64,000 bases of DNA from Paracoccaceae bacterium (GCA_947468085.1 CANIKY010000002.1:1-64000); one strand, 5' to 3'; shown: positions 21,172 to 31,390, numbered from the stretch's first letter. Translations and numbers: made by a program. The notes: generated by a model not told the origin, from the letters alone.

Positions 21172-22334
21172 TCCAGTTGCCCCATTCCCGTATCATGGGC
21201 CGGCAGATTGGCCCCTTTGTCGTCACCTTGCCCCGTGCCCACACTTGATGCAACCCGCGCCGCCAGTCTTTCGCGAAAGCCAGAGCGCGCCAACTTATAG
21301 GCCATGTCTATGGCAGCAGCGACGCCTGTTGCATCCGAGGATCCGTGCGATTTAACCACGATCCCGTTTAACCCCAAGAAAACCCCACCGTTCGAACGGC
21401 GCGGGTCCATGCGACTGCGCAGGCGTTTTAGGGCATTCATGGCCAGAAGGGCAGTGAACTTTGACAAGATCGTGGCGTTAAATGCTTCACGCAGAAAATC
21501 GGCGATCAGGCGGGCTGTGCCTTCGCCGGTTTTAAGCGCAACGTTTCCGGTGAATCCGTCGGTGACGATCACATCAACGCGGTTCGAGGGCAGATCAACA
21601 CCCTCGACATAGCCAATAAATTCGTAATCACCGCGCGATGCGGCCTGCGCGATCAGGTCGCTGGCGGCTTTGAGTTCTGCGCTGCCCTTGTGGTCTTCAG
21701 TGCCCACATTCAGCAGGCCGATCCTTGGCCGCGAAAGCCCCATGCCATTGCGCGCGTAAGAGGCGCCCATCATCGCATATTGCGCCAAATCGGCGGCATC
21801 GGCCTTGATGTCAGCACCTGCATCCAGCATCAGATTATATCCGCCCGGATTGCGCGATGGCCACAGGCAAGCAATGGCGGGGCGGTTAACACCGGGCAAG
21901 CGACGCAGGCGGATCATGGCAACCGCCATCAAGGCCCCTGTATTGCCGCAACTGACAGCAACCGATGCCTCACCCGCGCGAACCGAATCGATGCACCCCC
22001 ACATCGAGGTGCCCTGACCATGGCGCATCACCTGGCTTGGCTTATCGTGCATCGTCACGACACGGGCGGCATGTTTGATCGTGACTTGGCCCTGTAGCGC
22101 CCGGTATCGGGCCAATAGCTTGGTCAATTCTGTCTCGTCGCCGTGCAAGATGAAATCGGCATCGGGCATTTGGGCGGCGCAAATGGAAAGACCGGCGACA
22201 ACTGCCGCCGGCCCATGATCGCCACCCATGGCGTCAATCGAAAGTACCAGACGCGCGCTGCCCAATAAAACCAGCCCCTGTCCAGTTTGGGGGGGCGTGC
22301 CGCGGGCATCTGGGCCTTGGCTCGCGCGGGTCAT
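21168..22334 (-). CDS. plsX: Phosphate acyltransferase
   Basis: LSIDAMGGDHGP, NTGALMAVA, VTDGFTGNVALKTGEG; start position uncertain. Confidence 0.95.
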   Translation of the reverse strand: MTRASQGPDARGTPPQTGQGLVLLGSARLVLSIDAMGGDHGPAAVVAGLSICAAQMPDADFILHGDETELTKLLARYRALQGQVTIKHAARVVTMHDKPSQVMRHGQGTSMWGCIDSVRAGEASVAVSCGNTGALMAVAMIRLRRLPGVNRPAIACLWPSRNPGGYNLMLDAGADIKADAADLAQYAMMGASYARNGMGLSRPRIGLLNVGTEDHKGSAELKAASDLIAQAASRGDYEFIGYVEGVDLPSNRVDVIVTDGFTGNVALKTGEGTARLIADFLREAFNATILSKFTALLAMNALKRLRSRMDPRRSNGGVFLGLNGIVVKSHGSSDATGVAAAIDMAYKLARSGFRERLAARVASSVGTGQGDDKGANLPAHDTGMGQLE

Positions 22335-22368
22335 GGGTTTGCTTGGCCTCGGGCCTCAGCGGCGCGGC

Positions 22369-22575
22369 TTACGCCGCGTCCTCGTCCGAAATGGCAGCCG
22401 CGGTTGAGGCCACAACCTCACGCGCGTCATAATGACCGCAAGAGCCACACACATGGTGCGGGCGCTTCAATTCGCCACAGTTAGAGCATTCTGCCGCGTT
22501 TGCAGCCACAAGCGAGTCATGGGCGCGGCGCATATCGCGCTTGGAGGAGGTCGTACGATTCTGCGGGACAGCCAT
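22369..22575 (-). CDS. rpmF: 50S ribosomal protein L32
   Basis: [47 protein letters not shown]. Confidence 0.98.
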   Translation of the reverse strand: MAVPQNRTTSSKRDMRRAHDSLVAANAAECSNCGELKRPHHVCGSCGHYDAREVVASTAAAISDEDAA

Positions 22576-22766
22576 GTCACACCTTAAACTGAAGGGGACA
22601 GACCCCTGATTTCTTTGCGATTTCCGCTTTACTGATCAGTCGTTTTCACCCCTGATCAGCCTCTTGGATGAGGCGCGGAACATAGACGGATTTGCGCCGC
22701 GTGCAAGCCCTTTTCTGCAGGTCTTTCAGTTGCCTGTCACACATGCCCAGCATTCATTGGTCGTGA

Positions 22767-23375
22767 TTAGGCTTTGCCGCTGCCTTTTGGCGTTATCACC
22801 AAACCTGCCAGCGCAGCAAAGGGTTTCAGATCGCCTTCGCGCAGCGGGGTTAGGCCCGGTTCGGTAAAGACAGCCTCGCCCAGTTCCACACCGGGTGCGC
22901 GGGGGTAAAGGGGCAGGGCCAGCGCCAAAGCTTCGACCACAACCGCCGCAGCATCGATCACTTCGGGCAGGGCCTCGGTTGAATCGTCTTCGGGGATTTC
23001 CAGTTCATCGGCTTCGGGCAGCTTGTAATCAGCGAGGTAACTGCGCCGCACCGCTTCGGCGATGGCGGTTGTCAGCGGTTCAAGGGAGACAGAGCAGGGT
23101 TGCACCACTGTGGCGGTCAGTTTGCCCGCCAAGACCATGTCGCGTTTGCCCGCAGGGCGGATGTCGCCATCAAAGGTCAAGGTAGGCAGGCTGATCAGCC
23201 CCAAAGCTTGGGCAATGGCTTCCCGTTCTGGTGCGCTGGGGTGAAAGCGCACATGGGTGGATGTGCGCCCTGCAATGGCCGTGACCTTGAAGTTCAGGCT
23301 TGGCAACTCTGAAGGAGCGGCCGTCAAAGTGGGGGTTGGGGTGGCAGGGGCGGGGGATTTTGGGGCTTTTGTCAT
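22767..23375 (-). CDS. DUF177/YceD family protein
   Basis: 202 aa, rpmF-plsX neighbourhood, CSVSLEPLTTAI and ALPEVIDAAAVVVEALALALPLYPRAPG motifs. Confidence 0.85.
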   Translation of the reverse strand: MTKAPKSPAPATPTPTLTAAPSELPSLNFKVTAIAGRTSTHVRFHPSAPEREAIAQALGLISLPTLTFDGDIRPAGKRDMVLAGKLTATVVQPCSVSLEPLTTAIAEAVRRSYLADYKLPEADELEIPEDDSTEALPEVIDAAAVVVEALALALPLYPRAPGVELGEAVFTEPGLTPLREGDLKPFAALAGLVITPKGSGKA

Positions 23376-23574
23376 TGGGGTTTCCTTGCGCTGACACTGG
23401 GCTTAGAACTGGCATAGGGCGCGGGTCAAGCGTTCCTTTCTTGAACCAACCCCCTTGGATGATGTATGCCTTGGCCAAAGAAGCATTTCACACGGCTTAA
23501 AAGGGTGAGGTGGGCGAAGATGGCACGGCCCCGGATAGGCGGGTCTGGACCGCAGGGCAGGGGAAGGCAAGACT

Positions 23575-24087
23575 TTGGGCATGGATCAAAACACACGACA
23601 AAGCCTGATGCGCAAGCCAACAGCGGTCGCATGGCGCATAACAGGTGTGGTGCAGGCGGCTTTGGGTGGGTTGGCTGTGACCCTGCTTGTGGCCTGCACT
23701 CCACTGTACACCAATCATGGGTTTGTGCCTGACGACAAGGACTTGGCCGACATCGCCACCGGTGTTGATACCCGCGACACCGTGGCCGCTTTCTTGGGCC
23801 GCCCCTCAGTCGAAGGGCTGATCGGTGAAACGCAATGGTTCTATGTGCGCAGCCAATGGAGAACCATCGGCGCGAAGGCTCCAAAAGAGGTCGACCGGCA
23901 GGTTTTGGCGATCACCTTTGATGCCACAGGTGTGGTGACAAACATCGAACGATTCGGTCTAGAAAAGGGCGAGATTGTGGCGATTTCGCGGCGCGTGACG
24001 TCAGAGCCCATCAAAGGCCGCGGTGTCTTGTCGCAAATCTTCGGCAACATCGGCCGTATTGATCCCGCAGCCCTCCTCAACCAGTAA
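23575..24087 (+). CDS. bamE: Outer membrane assembly factor BamE-like lipoprotein (start ambiguous, 23575-23608)
   Basis: Lipobox LLVACTPLYTNHGFVP, SmpA/OmlA-like domain, divergent from the YceD gene. Confidence 0.85.
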   Translation: MGMDQNTRQSLMRKPTAVAWRITGVVQAALGGLAVTLLVACTPLYTNHGFVPDDKDLADIATGVDTRDTVAAFLGRPSVEGLIGETQWFYVRSQWRTIGAKAPKEVDRQVLAITFDATGVVTNIERFGLEKGEIVAISRRVTSEPIKGRGVLSQIFGNIGRIDPAALLNQ

Positions 24088-24121
24088 ACGATCGGGCAAA
24101 GCCAGCCCCTGCCGCTGGTGC

Positions 24122-24514
24122 CTAATCTGACGGCTCAAACGTCATAGCCACACCGTTCATGCAATAGCGCAGGCCCGTGGGCTTGGGGCCATCGGGAAAC
24201 ACATGGCCCAGATGCGCGTCACAGCGCGCGCAATGCACTTCAGTTCGGCGCATGATCCAGCCGTTGTCTTGGCTTTCGCCCACGGCTTTCGGAGAAATGG
24301 GCTGATAGAACGATGGCCAACCTGTCCCGGACTCAAACTTGGTCGCCTGATCAAACAGCGGCGCATCGCAGCACAGGCAATGAAAGGTTCCCGCCTTTTT
24401 GGGAAAAGCGTCATGCGTGCCCGCCCGTTCGGTGCCATGCTGGCGCGTGACCTTATAGGCCAAATCATCCAGCTGCGCGCGCCATTCTGCGTCGGTTTTT
24501 ACAACCTTATCCAT
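24122..24514 (-). CDS. msrB: Peptide-methionine (R)-S-oxide reductase
   Basis: GTGWPSFYQPI, CARCDAHLGHVFPDGPKPTGLRYCMNG; start set at MDKVVK. Confidence 0.95.
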   Translation of the reverse strand: MDKVVKTDAEWRAQLDDLAYKVTRQHGTERAGTHDAFPKKAGTFHCLCCDAPLFDQATKFESGTGWPSFYQPISPKAVGESQDNGWIMRRTEVHCARCDAHLGHVFPDGPKPTGLRYCMNGVAMTFEPSD

Positions 24515-24587
24515 TGCATCCTCCTGTGCGTGAATGCCAAATCTAGGCTGAACCATGCTTTGTGCAAGCCAGAAGAGGAAATGGGTG

Positions 24588-25313
24588 ATGCGGCCGCTGA
24601 CACGGGGGCGTTATACGGCCCGCTTGGGGCAAAACGCAGCTGACATCGCATCTGCCCAAGCCTTGCGCCATCTGGCTTTTCATGGGCGCGCGGGGGTGGA
24701 TCAAGACGCCTTTGACGCGCGCTGCCAGCATATGTTGGTCGAGGATGAACTTGGCCAACTTGTCGCTTGTTGCCGTTTGCAGGTTTTTGGCCCGCAAGAT
24801 GATTTGCAAAGCAGCTATTCGGCCCAAAGCTATGATCTGGCCCGTCTGGCACAATTTGGCGGCGCGAAGCTGGAACTTGGCCGCTTTTGTCTGCGACCGG
24901 GGATCAAGGACGCCGCGATCTTGCGGTTGATTTGGGGGGCTTTGACGGTGATTTTGGATGCGCAAGGGGTGACACTGCTGTTTGGGTGCACCTCTTTTGC
25001 GGGTGCCGACCCAGACCTGCATCGCCCCGCCCTTGCGACACTTGCCGGCCATGCCGCACCGCCCCAATTTGCCCCCGGCCCGCGCGCCGTGGAACGGGTG
25101 AACTTTCCCAAAGCAGCGGCGGACCCCTTGGGCCTGCCGGCTTTGCTGCGTAGCTATCTGGCGATGGGGGCTTGGGTTTCTGACCATGCGGTGATCGACC
25201 GCAGTATGAACACGCTTCATGTGCTGACGGCTTTGCCTGTGGCACAGGTTCCCCAAGCGCGGGCGCGGGCTTTGCGCGCGATTGGGGCGGGAAATTCCAC
25301 CACGGGCGATTGA
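24588..25313 (+). CDS. GNAT-family acyltransferase, OlsB-like (ornithine lipid synthesis type)
   Basis: LELGRFCLRPGIKDAAILRLIWGAL and TLLFGCTSFAGADP, typical of the OlsB/hemolysin-like GNAT family. Confidence 0.75.
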   Translation: MRPLTRGRYTARLGQNAADIASAQALRHLAFHGRAGVDQDAFDARCQHMLVEDELGQLVACCRLQVFGPQDDLQSSYSAQSYDLARLAQFGGAKLELGRFCLRPGIKDAAILRLIWGALTVILDAQGVTLLFGCTSFAGADPDLHRPALATLAGHAAPPQFAPGPRAVERVNFPKAAADPLGLPALLRSYLAMGAWVSDHAVIDRSMNTLHVLTALPVAQVPQARARALRAIGAGNSTTGD

Positions 25314-25344
25314 CGCCTTGCCCAACTGGCCTTAGGGGCAGGGC

Positions 25345-27147
25345 ATGGCACGCGCACCCCTTTTACAGCTTTCCGATCTGTCGCTAACCTTTGGCGGCGA
25401 CCCCTTGTTTGAGGGGATAACGTTAACCGTTCAACCCGGCGACCGGCTGGCGCTGGTGGGGCGCAACGGGTCGGGCAAATCCACCTTGATGAAGGTCATG
25501 GCAGGTTTGGTAGAGGCTGATCGCGGGTTGCGTGCCGTCTCTCCGGGGGTGAGCGTGGGCTATATGGAGCAAGACCCCGATATGTCGGGTTTTGCCACCT
25601 TGGGCGACTATGCCGCCAGTCGGATTCCCGAAGGCGAGGGCTACCGCGTCGAAGTTGCGGCGGAAGGTTTGGGGTTCAAGCCTGAGACGCCGGTTTCTTC
25701 GGCCTCGGGCGGGGAAAAGCGTCGGGCGGCCTTGGCAAAATTGGTGGCCGAAGCGCCCGAATTGATGCTGATTGACGAACCGACCAACCATTTGGACATT
25801 GCAGCCATTGAGTGGCTGGAAGATTTCTTGAACCAAACCCGTGCGGCCTATGTGCTGATCAGCCACGACCGCGCCCTTTTGAACCGACTGACGCGCCAGA
25901 CCTTTTGGCTAGACCGCGGGGTGCTGCGCCGCAGGGAACTGGGGTTCTTGGGCTTTGAGGAATGGCGCGAAGAGACATGGGAGACCGAAGACGAGGCCCG
26001 CCACAAACTGGATCGCAAGATCAAAGCCGAGGCCCGTTGGGCCGTGGAGGGCATCTCGGCGCGGCGCAAGCGCAACCAAGGGCGGGTGCGCGCCCTGGCG
26101 GCTTTGCGCGACGAACGATCGAACCAGATAAGGCGCAAGGGCACAGCGGCGCTGGAATTTGATTCGGGTACGGCATCGGGCAAAAAGGTGATCGAGGCGA
26201 AGGGCGTGGCCAAAGCCTTTGGCGACAAAGTGCTGTTCCAGAACTTTGATTTGCGAATATTGCGCGGTGATCGGGTGGCTTTTGTGGGGCCAAATGGCGT
26301 TGGCAAGACAACCTTGTTGAAAATGCTGACAGGTGAAATTGCCCCCGATCAGGGCAGCGTTTACCTTGGCACCTCGCTTGAAATTGCGATCTTCGACCAA
26401 AGCCGCGCGCGTTTGGACCCCGAAGCCAGCCTGTGGAACAATTTGACCAACGACCCGCTGATGGCGGTGTCGGGCAATTCTGATCAAGTCATGGTGCGCG
26501 GCTATCCAAAACACGTTGTGGCCTATCTGAAAGACTTTCTATTTGACGAATCGCAGGCCCGCGCACCGGTGAAATCTTTATCGGGTGGCGAAAAGGCGCG
26601 GTTGCTGCTGGCAAAGCTGATGGCAAAGCCGTCTAACCTGTTGATATTGGACGAACCGACCAACGATTTGGATGTGGAAACGCTGGATCTGTTGCAAGAT
26701 ATATTGGGCGATTATGACGGGACGGTGCTGTTGGTAAGCCACGACCGCGATTTTATTGATCGGGTTGCCACGACAACCGTGGCGCTAGAGGGCAATGCCA
26801 AAGCCACAGTCTATCCCGGCGGCTGGTCAGATTACGCAGCCCAACGCGGCGCGCAAGAAGAAAGCCCCGTGGCCCAAGCGCCCCGTAAAACGATAGAGCC
26901 ACCCAAACCGATCAAAAAAACCGCAGAGGGCCTGACCTTCACCGAGAAAAAGCGGCTTGATACCCTTCCGGGCCTGATTGCCCGCATGGAGGCCGAGATT
27001 GCCAAACTGAACCAGCTTTTGTCTGACCCCGAGCTTTATAAGCGCGAACCGGTGAAGTTCCAAAAAGCCTCTGACATGCTGACAGAACGCCAAGAGGCGC
27101 TGGCCGCAGCCGAAGAGGACTGGCTGGATCTTTCAGACCGCACTTGA
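25345..27147 (+). CDS. ABC-F family ATPase (Uup-like)
   Basis: Two NBDs ([18 protein letters not shown]), no TM, C-terminal coiled coil. Confidence 0.92.
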   Translation: MARAPLLQLSDLSLTFGGDPLFEGITLTVQPGDRLALVGRNGSGKSTLMKVMAGLVEADRGLRAVSPGVSVGYMEQDPDMSGFATLGDYAASRIPEGEGYRVEVAAEGLGFKPETPVSSASGGEKRRAALAKLVAEAPELMLIDEPTNHLDIAAIEWLEDFLNQTRAAYVLISHDRALLNRLTRQTFWLDRGVLRRRELGFLGFEEWREETWETEDEARHKLDRKIKAEARWAVEGISARRKRNQGRVRALAALRDERSNQIRRKGTAALEFDSGTASGKKVIEAKGVAKAFGDKVLFQNFDLRILRGDRVAFVGPNGVGKTTLLKMLTGEIAPDQGSVYLGTSLEIAIFDQSRARLDPEASLWNNLTNDPLMAVSGNSDQVMVRGYPKHVVAYLKDFLFDESQARAPVKSLSGGEKARLLLAKLMAKPSNLLILDEPTNDLDVETLDLLQDILGDYDGTVLLVSHDRDFIDRVATTTVALEGNAKATVYPGGWSDYAAQRGAQEESPVAQAPRKTIEPPKPIKKTAEGLTFTEKKRLDTLPGLIARMEAEIAKLNQLLSDPELYKREPVKFQKASDMLTERQEALAAAEEDWLDLSDRT

Positions 27148-27153
27148 CCGGAT

Positions 27154-27220
27154 CATCTTGGCCTAAATGCGCACCCGCAGCCCTGATACGGGTGTCGAGG
27201 CGCCTATGTTGGCCAAGATG
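27154..27220. repeat. Nested palindromic element between convergent genes
   Basis: CATCTTGGCC (27154-27163) / GGCCAAGATG (27211-27220) around CACCCG...CGGGTG (27172-27194). Confidence 0.7.
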
Positions 27221-27231
27221 AAAGGCCCAGA

Positions 27232-28230
27232 TCACCACAAATGGGCGACGTGGGGGGCGATCAGGCGGGTGTAGATCTCGCGGGCGGCCGTGATTGTGGC
27301 GGCGGGCAGGGCTGGAATGGCATCGGCCAGCACATTGGCTTGGCTTTGCGCGGCCGATTTTGACCCCGGTATGACGACCGACACCGCATTTTCCATCAAG
27401 ATCCAGCGCAAAGCGAAGGCCGCCATAGAGGCGCCCACTGGCACCAACGCGCGCAGTTCGTCAACCGCTGCCAAGGCCACATCATAAGGTACGCCTGAAA
27501 ATGTCTCCCCTTTATCAAAGGCTTCTCCGTTGCGGTTAAAGCTGCGATGATCATCCACAGCAAAAGTGCTGGTGGTGGACATTTTACCGGTCAAAAGGCC
27601 CGATGCCAGCGGCACGCGGGCGATGACCGCAACATCTGCGGCCTTGGCTGCGGCCAAGAACACTTCGGCGGGGCGTTGGCGAAACAGGTTATAGATGATC
27701 TGCACCGAGGCCACGCCGGGATGGCGAATGGCTTGCATCGCCTCGGCAATCTTTTCAACCGAGACGCCATAGGCTGCAATTTTGCCTTTGGCTTTCAGTT
27801 CCTCTAACGCGTCATAGACCGCAGGGCCTGCATAGACCGACGTCGGCGGGCAATGCAGTTGCACCAGATCCAAGCAATCCATCTGCAAATTAGCGCGGCT
27901 GCGATCCACAAAGGCCTCTAGGTTGGTCAAACTGTAGCCTTCGGCCACATGCGGGTTCAACCTGCGGCCCGCCTTTGTTGCGACGAAGGGGCGGGGGTTG
28001 GACGGGCCGCGCTCGGCCAATACAGCAGCGATGATGCGTTTGGACCGTCCATCGCCGTAAACATCAGCGGTGTCGATAAAATTCACACCCCCATCCAGCG
28101 CGGCGTGCAGGGTGGCTTTGGCGTCTTTTTCGCTGACCTCGCCCCAAGTACCGCCAATGGCCCAAGCACCAAAGCCGATGGATGTGGTTTGAAAGCCTGT
28201 TTTGCCAAGGCGGCGGGTGGAAAGGGTCAT
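27232..28230 (-). CDS. Aldo/keto reductase
   Basis: STRRLGKTGFQTTSIGFGAWAIGG, DTADVYGDGRSKR. Confidence 0.92.
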   Translation of the reverse strand: MTLSTRRLGKTGFQTTSIGFGAWAIGGTWGEVSEKDAKATLHAALDGGVNFIDTADVYGDGRSKRIIAAVLAERGPSNPRPFVATKAGRRLNPHVAEGYSLTNLEAFVDRSRANLQMDCLDLVQLHCPPTSVYAGPAVYDALEELKAKGKIAAYGVSVEKIAEAMQAIRHPGVASVQIIYNLFRQRPAEVFLAAAKAADVAVIARVPLASGLLTGKMSTTSTFAVDDHRSFNRNGEAFDKGETFSGVPYDVALAAVDELRALVPVGASMAAFALRWILMENAVSVVIPGSKSAAQSQANVLADAIPALPAATITAAREIYTRLIAPHVAHLW

Positions 28231-28321
28231 CTTGTATCTCCTGTTGGGGTCATCACTTAGCGCATGGCCTGCGGCTGTCCAAGCCCTTCCCGCCGTGGGC
28301 GAAAGGGGCTAGGCTAGGGAC

Positions 28322-28936
28322 ATGTTAAATGTTCACGATCTGGCCGTGTCGCGCGGTGGTTTGACTGTGCTGGAAGGGGTAGGCTTTGGCTTGGCCGCTG
28401 GTGACCTGTTGGTTTTGCGCGGGCCGAATGGTGTGGGCAAGACCACGTTGTTGCGCACGCTCGCAGGCTTGCAGCCCACGCTAGAAGGGCGGGTGGCGGT
28501 GGATCAGGAACAGATCACCTACAGTGGCCATGCCGATGGGTTAAAGGCCACGCTGACCGTGGCAGAAAATCTGCAATTTTGGGCAGCGGTGCATGGGCAA
28601 ACTGCGATTGATCCGGCGATCACTGCCATGGACCTGACTGCCTTACAGGCGCGGCGGGCGGCGGATTTGTCGGCGGGGCAAAAGCGCCGCCTTGGCTTAG
28701 CACGGCTGCTGGTGACAGGGCGCAAGATTTGGCTCATGGATGAGCCGACGGTGTCGTTGGATGCGGCCTCGGTCGGCCTTTTTGGCGCGATGTTGCGGGC
28801 GCATTTGGCACAAGGGGGCGCTGCGGTGGTGGCGACCCATATTGATTTGGGCCTGCCCGAGGCGCGTGTGCTGGATTTGACGCAGTTTAAAGTCAAATCG
28901 AACCGCAAAGGCGCATTTGACGAGGCATTTGCATGA
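28322..28936 (+). CDS. ccmA: Heme exporter ATP-binding protein CcmA
   Basis: [32 protein letters not shown]; followed by ccmBCDG. Confidence 0.95.
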   Translation: MLNVHDLAVSRGGLTVLEGVGFGLAAGDLLVLRGPNGVGKTTLLRTLAGLQPTLEGRVAVDQEQITYSGHADGLKATLTVAENLQFWAAVHGQTAIDPAITAMDLTALQARRAADLSAGQKRRLGLARLLVTGRKIWLMDEPTVSLDAASVGLFGAMLRAHLAQGGAAVVATHIDLGLPEARVLDLTQFKVKSNRKGAFDEAFA

Positions 28937-29589
28937 TGGCTTTGTTGCAGCGCGATCTGCGACTGGCTCTGCGTGCAGGGGGCGGTTTTGGGCTGGGATT
29001 GGCGTTTTTCTTGATGGTGGCGGTGTTGGTGCCTTTGGGTGTCGGGCCGGAGGGGGCATTGCTGACACGCATAGCGCCGGGTATTTTGTGGATCGGTGCG
29101 CTTTTGGCCTGCCTTTTATCTTTGGACCGAATGTTTGCTTTGGATTTTGAGGATGGCGCTTTGGATTTGATGGCTGTGTCCCCGCTGCCCTTAGAAGGGG
29201 TGGTGGCGATGAAAGCCTTGGCCCATTGGGTGGTGACGGGCCTTCCCTTGGCGCTGATGGCCCCGGTTTTAGGGCTGCTGTTAAGCTTGGCCCCGGGAGG
29301 GTATGTTTGGCTTGTGGCCGCGCTGGTGTTGGGCACGCCCGCCTTGTCGCTGATTGGCAGCTTTGGCGCGGCCCTGACAGTGGGGCTAAAGCGGGGCGGG
29401 TTGATCTTGTCTTTGATCGTGTTGCCCATGTATGTGCCCACCTTGATCTTCGGGGCCGAAGCGGTGCGTCGGGGTGCTGTGGGGGGGGATGCCATGGTGC
29501 CTTTGCTGCTGCTGGCGGCGATCAGCCTTGGGTCGGCAGCGATCTTGCCTTTTGCCGCAGCCGCGGCGTTGCGGGCCAATCTGAAGTGA
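28933..29589 (+). CDS. ccmB: Heme exporter permease CcmB
   Basis: 6-TM protein, [36 protein letters not shown] overlap with ccmA. Confidence 0.95.
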   Translation: MMALLQRDLRLALRAGGGFGLGLAFFLMVAVLVPLGVGPEGALLTRIAPGILWIGALLACLLSLDRMFALDFEDGALDLMAVSPLPLEGVVAMKALAHWVVTGLPLALMAPVLGLLLSLAPGGYVWLVAALVLGTPALSLIGSFGAALTVGLKRGGLILSLIVLPMYVPTLIFGAEAVRRGAVGGDAMVPLLLLAAISLGSAAILPFAAAAALRANLK

Positions 29590-29644
29590 CACAGTGACGA
29601 GACTGTGATTTGTAAAGCCAAGGGCCATTGGGCAAGGACAAACT

Positions 29645-30379
29645 ATGTCGATCTGGGAATACGCCAACCCGAAGAAATTTATGCAAACCTCGACCTGGGC
29701 TTTACCTTGGGTGTCGGGACTTGCCGTTGTTTTGCTGGCCGTAGGCCTTATTTGGGGGTTTTTCTTTACGCCCGAGGATTACAAGCAAGGATCGACCGTC
29801 AAGATTATCTATCTGCACGTTCCCAGTGCGATGATGGCGGTGTCGGCGTGGTTTATGATGCTGGTGGGATCGTTGATCTGGCTGATCCGGCGGCACCATG
29901 TCAGCGCTTTGGCGGCTAAGGCGGCAGCACCTGTGGGACTGACGTTTACGGTGATTGGGTTGGTTACCGGGGCCATCTGGGGGCAACCTATGTGGGGCAC
30001 ATGGTGGGCGTGGGACCCGCGCTTGACCTCGTTTCTCATCCTTGGGCTGTTTTATCTGGGTTATATTGCGCTGTGGGCTGCGGTGGAGGATGCCGATACA
30101 GCGGCCGATTTGACATCCGTTTTGTGCATCGTTGGGTCGGTCTTTGCGTTTTTGTCGCGCTATGCGGTGTTGTTTTGGAATCAAGGCCTGCACCAAGGGG
30201 CGTCCTTAAGTGTGGATGCCGAGCAACATGTGTCGAATGTTTACGCCTTTCCGCTGTGGTTTTGCATAGCGGGCTTTTTGGTCTTGTTTGTGACCCTCGT
30301 TTTGCTGCGGACCCGAACCGAAATAAGGTCGCGCAGGATTAGGGCTTTGATGTCGCGTGAAAGGGCGGGGGTCCTGTAA
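29645..30379 (+). CDS. ccmC: Heme ABC transporter permease CcmC
   Basis: Tryptophan-rich WWAWDPRLTSFLILGLFYLGY motif. Confidence 0.96.
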   Translation: MSIWEYANPKKFMQTSTWALPWVSGLAVVLLAVGLIWGFFFTPEDYKQGSTVKIIYLHVPSAMMAVSAWFMMLVGSLIWLIRRHHVSALAAKAAAPVGLTFTVIGLVTGAIWGQPMWGTWWAWDPRLTSFLILGLFYLGYIALWAAVEDADTAADLTSVLCIVGSVFAFLSRYAVLFWNQGLHQGASLSVDAEQHVSNVYAFPLWFCIAGFLVLFVTLVLLRTRTEIRSRRIRALMSRERAGVL

Positions 30380-30531
30380 TGGAACTAGGGAAATATGCGG
30401 GCACGGTCCTGAGCGCTTACGCGGCTTCTATTGTGGTGTTGGTTATCTTAGTGGCCGTGACCCTGTGGCAGGGGTCTAAGATAAAGCGCCGCTTGGCCCA
30501 GATTGAGGGCCGCTTGGCCCAAGGAGATTGA
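30379..30531 (+). CDS. ccmD: Heme exporter protein CcmD (50 aa, absent from supplied ORF track)
   Basis: MELGKYAGTVLSAYAASIVVLVILVAVTLWQGSKIKRRLAQIEGRLAQGD; ATG overlaps ccmC stop, stop adjoins ccmG start. Confidence 0.92.
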   Translation: MELGKYAGTVLSAYAASIVVLVILVAVTLWQGSKIKRRLAQIEGRLAQGD

Positions 30532-31059
30532 ATGGCCTTTCGTCCTCTTGTCCTTTTGCCTTTGGTGGTGTTCGCCGTCTTCGGGGTTTTGGCCTATCAG
30601 GGGATGCAAAATGGGGATCAACCTTTGCCCTCGATGATGGAAGGGCGCCAAGCAGCTCCAGTTCGTGTGACAGCCTTGGGGCAGGGCGCGACGATAAGTG
30701 ATGCCGATCTGCGTTTGCCCGGAGTGAAACTGGTGAATTTTTGGGCAAGTTGGTGTGAGCCCTGCCGTGCTGAACACCCAATGCTTGCGGCGTTGCAAAA
30801 AGAGGGCGTGGTGATTTACGGCGTTAACTACAAAGACACGCCAGAGGCTGCAGCCAAATTCTTAGCCGAGATGGGCAACCCCTATTCCAAAATAGGGGCA
30901 GACGCGGGGCCAATGGCTTTGGATTGGGGTGTTTACGGCGTTCCTGAGACTTATGTGATCAACGGGCAGGGCGTGGTTGTTTTGCGCTTGGCGGGGCCGA
31001 TCACGGCGGGGAATTTGGAAATCCAGTTGCGCCCAGCGATGCAAAAAGCAGCGCAGTAA
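30532..31059 (+). CDS. ccmG: Thiol:disulfide interchange protein DsbE/CcmG
   Basis: NFWASWCEPCRAEHPML, GVYGVPETYVI. Confidence 0.95.
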   Translation: MAFRPLVLLPLVVFAVFGVLAYQGMQNGDQPLPSMMEGRQAAPVRVTALGQGATISDADLRLPGVKLVNFWASWCEPCRAEHPMLAALQKEGVVIYGVNYKDTPEAAAKFLAEMGNPYSKIGADAGPMALDWGVYGVPETYVINGQGVVVLRLAGPITAGNLEIQLRPAMQKAAQ

Positions 31060-31060
31060 C

Positions 31061-31157
31061 GGATTTTCTGCGAAAATCCGAACGGGCGAATTTTCTGCGA
31101 AAATTCACTTCGGGATTTTTCGCAGAAAAATCGTTTCCAGAGTTTTCGCAGAAAACT
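31061..31157. repeat. Array of four small hairpins phased at 26-27 bp
   Basis: GGATTTT-CTGCG-AAAATCC, GAATTTT-CTGCG-AAAATTC, GATTTTT-CGCAG-AAAAATC, AGTTTT-CGCAG-AAAACT. Confidence 0.9.
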
Positions 31158-31162
31158 TGTTC

Positions 31163-31390
31163 CTAAAATCGCACGGTGACGGGGCTAGAGTCGCAGATCA
31201 CCACCAATTGGCTGCCCGCTTCGATCAAATGAAATCCACGGGCCCGCACGGCTTGTTCAAATCGGTCCAGCCCGATTTCAGTTTCCACCCAAGCCCGCGA
31301 GCGGCGCACAACTCCGCGCGAGGCCACGGCTTTGGCAGCAAAGACCTGGCTCAGCCAGAATTCATGATTTGTTTGGCGCATTACATCCAT
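31163..31390 (-). CDS. Small conserved hypothetical protein (75 aa)
   Basis: Compact ORF with non-low-complexity composition, convergent with ccmG; family recognised only loosely. Confidence 0.6.
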   Translation of the reverse strand: MDVMRQTNHEFWLSQVFAAKAVASRGVVRRSRAWVETEIGLDRFEQAVRARGFHLIEAGSQLVVICDSSPVTVRF

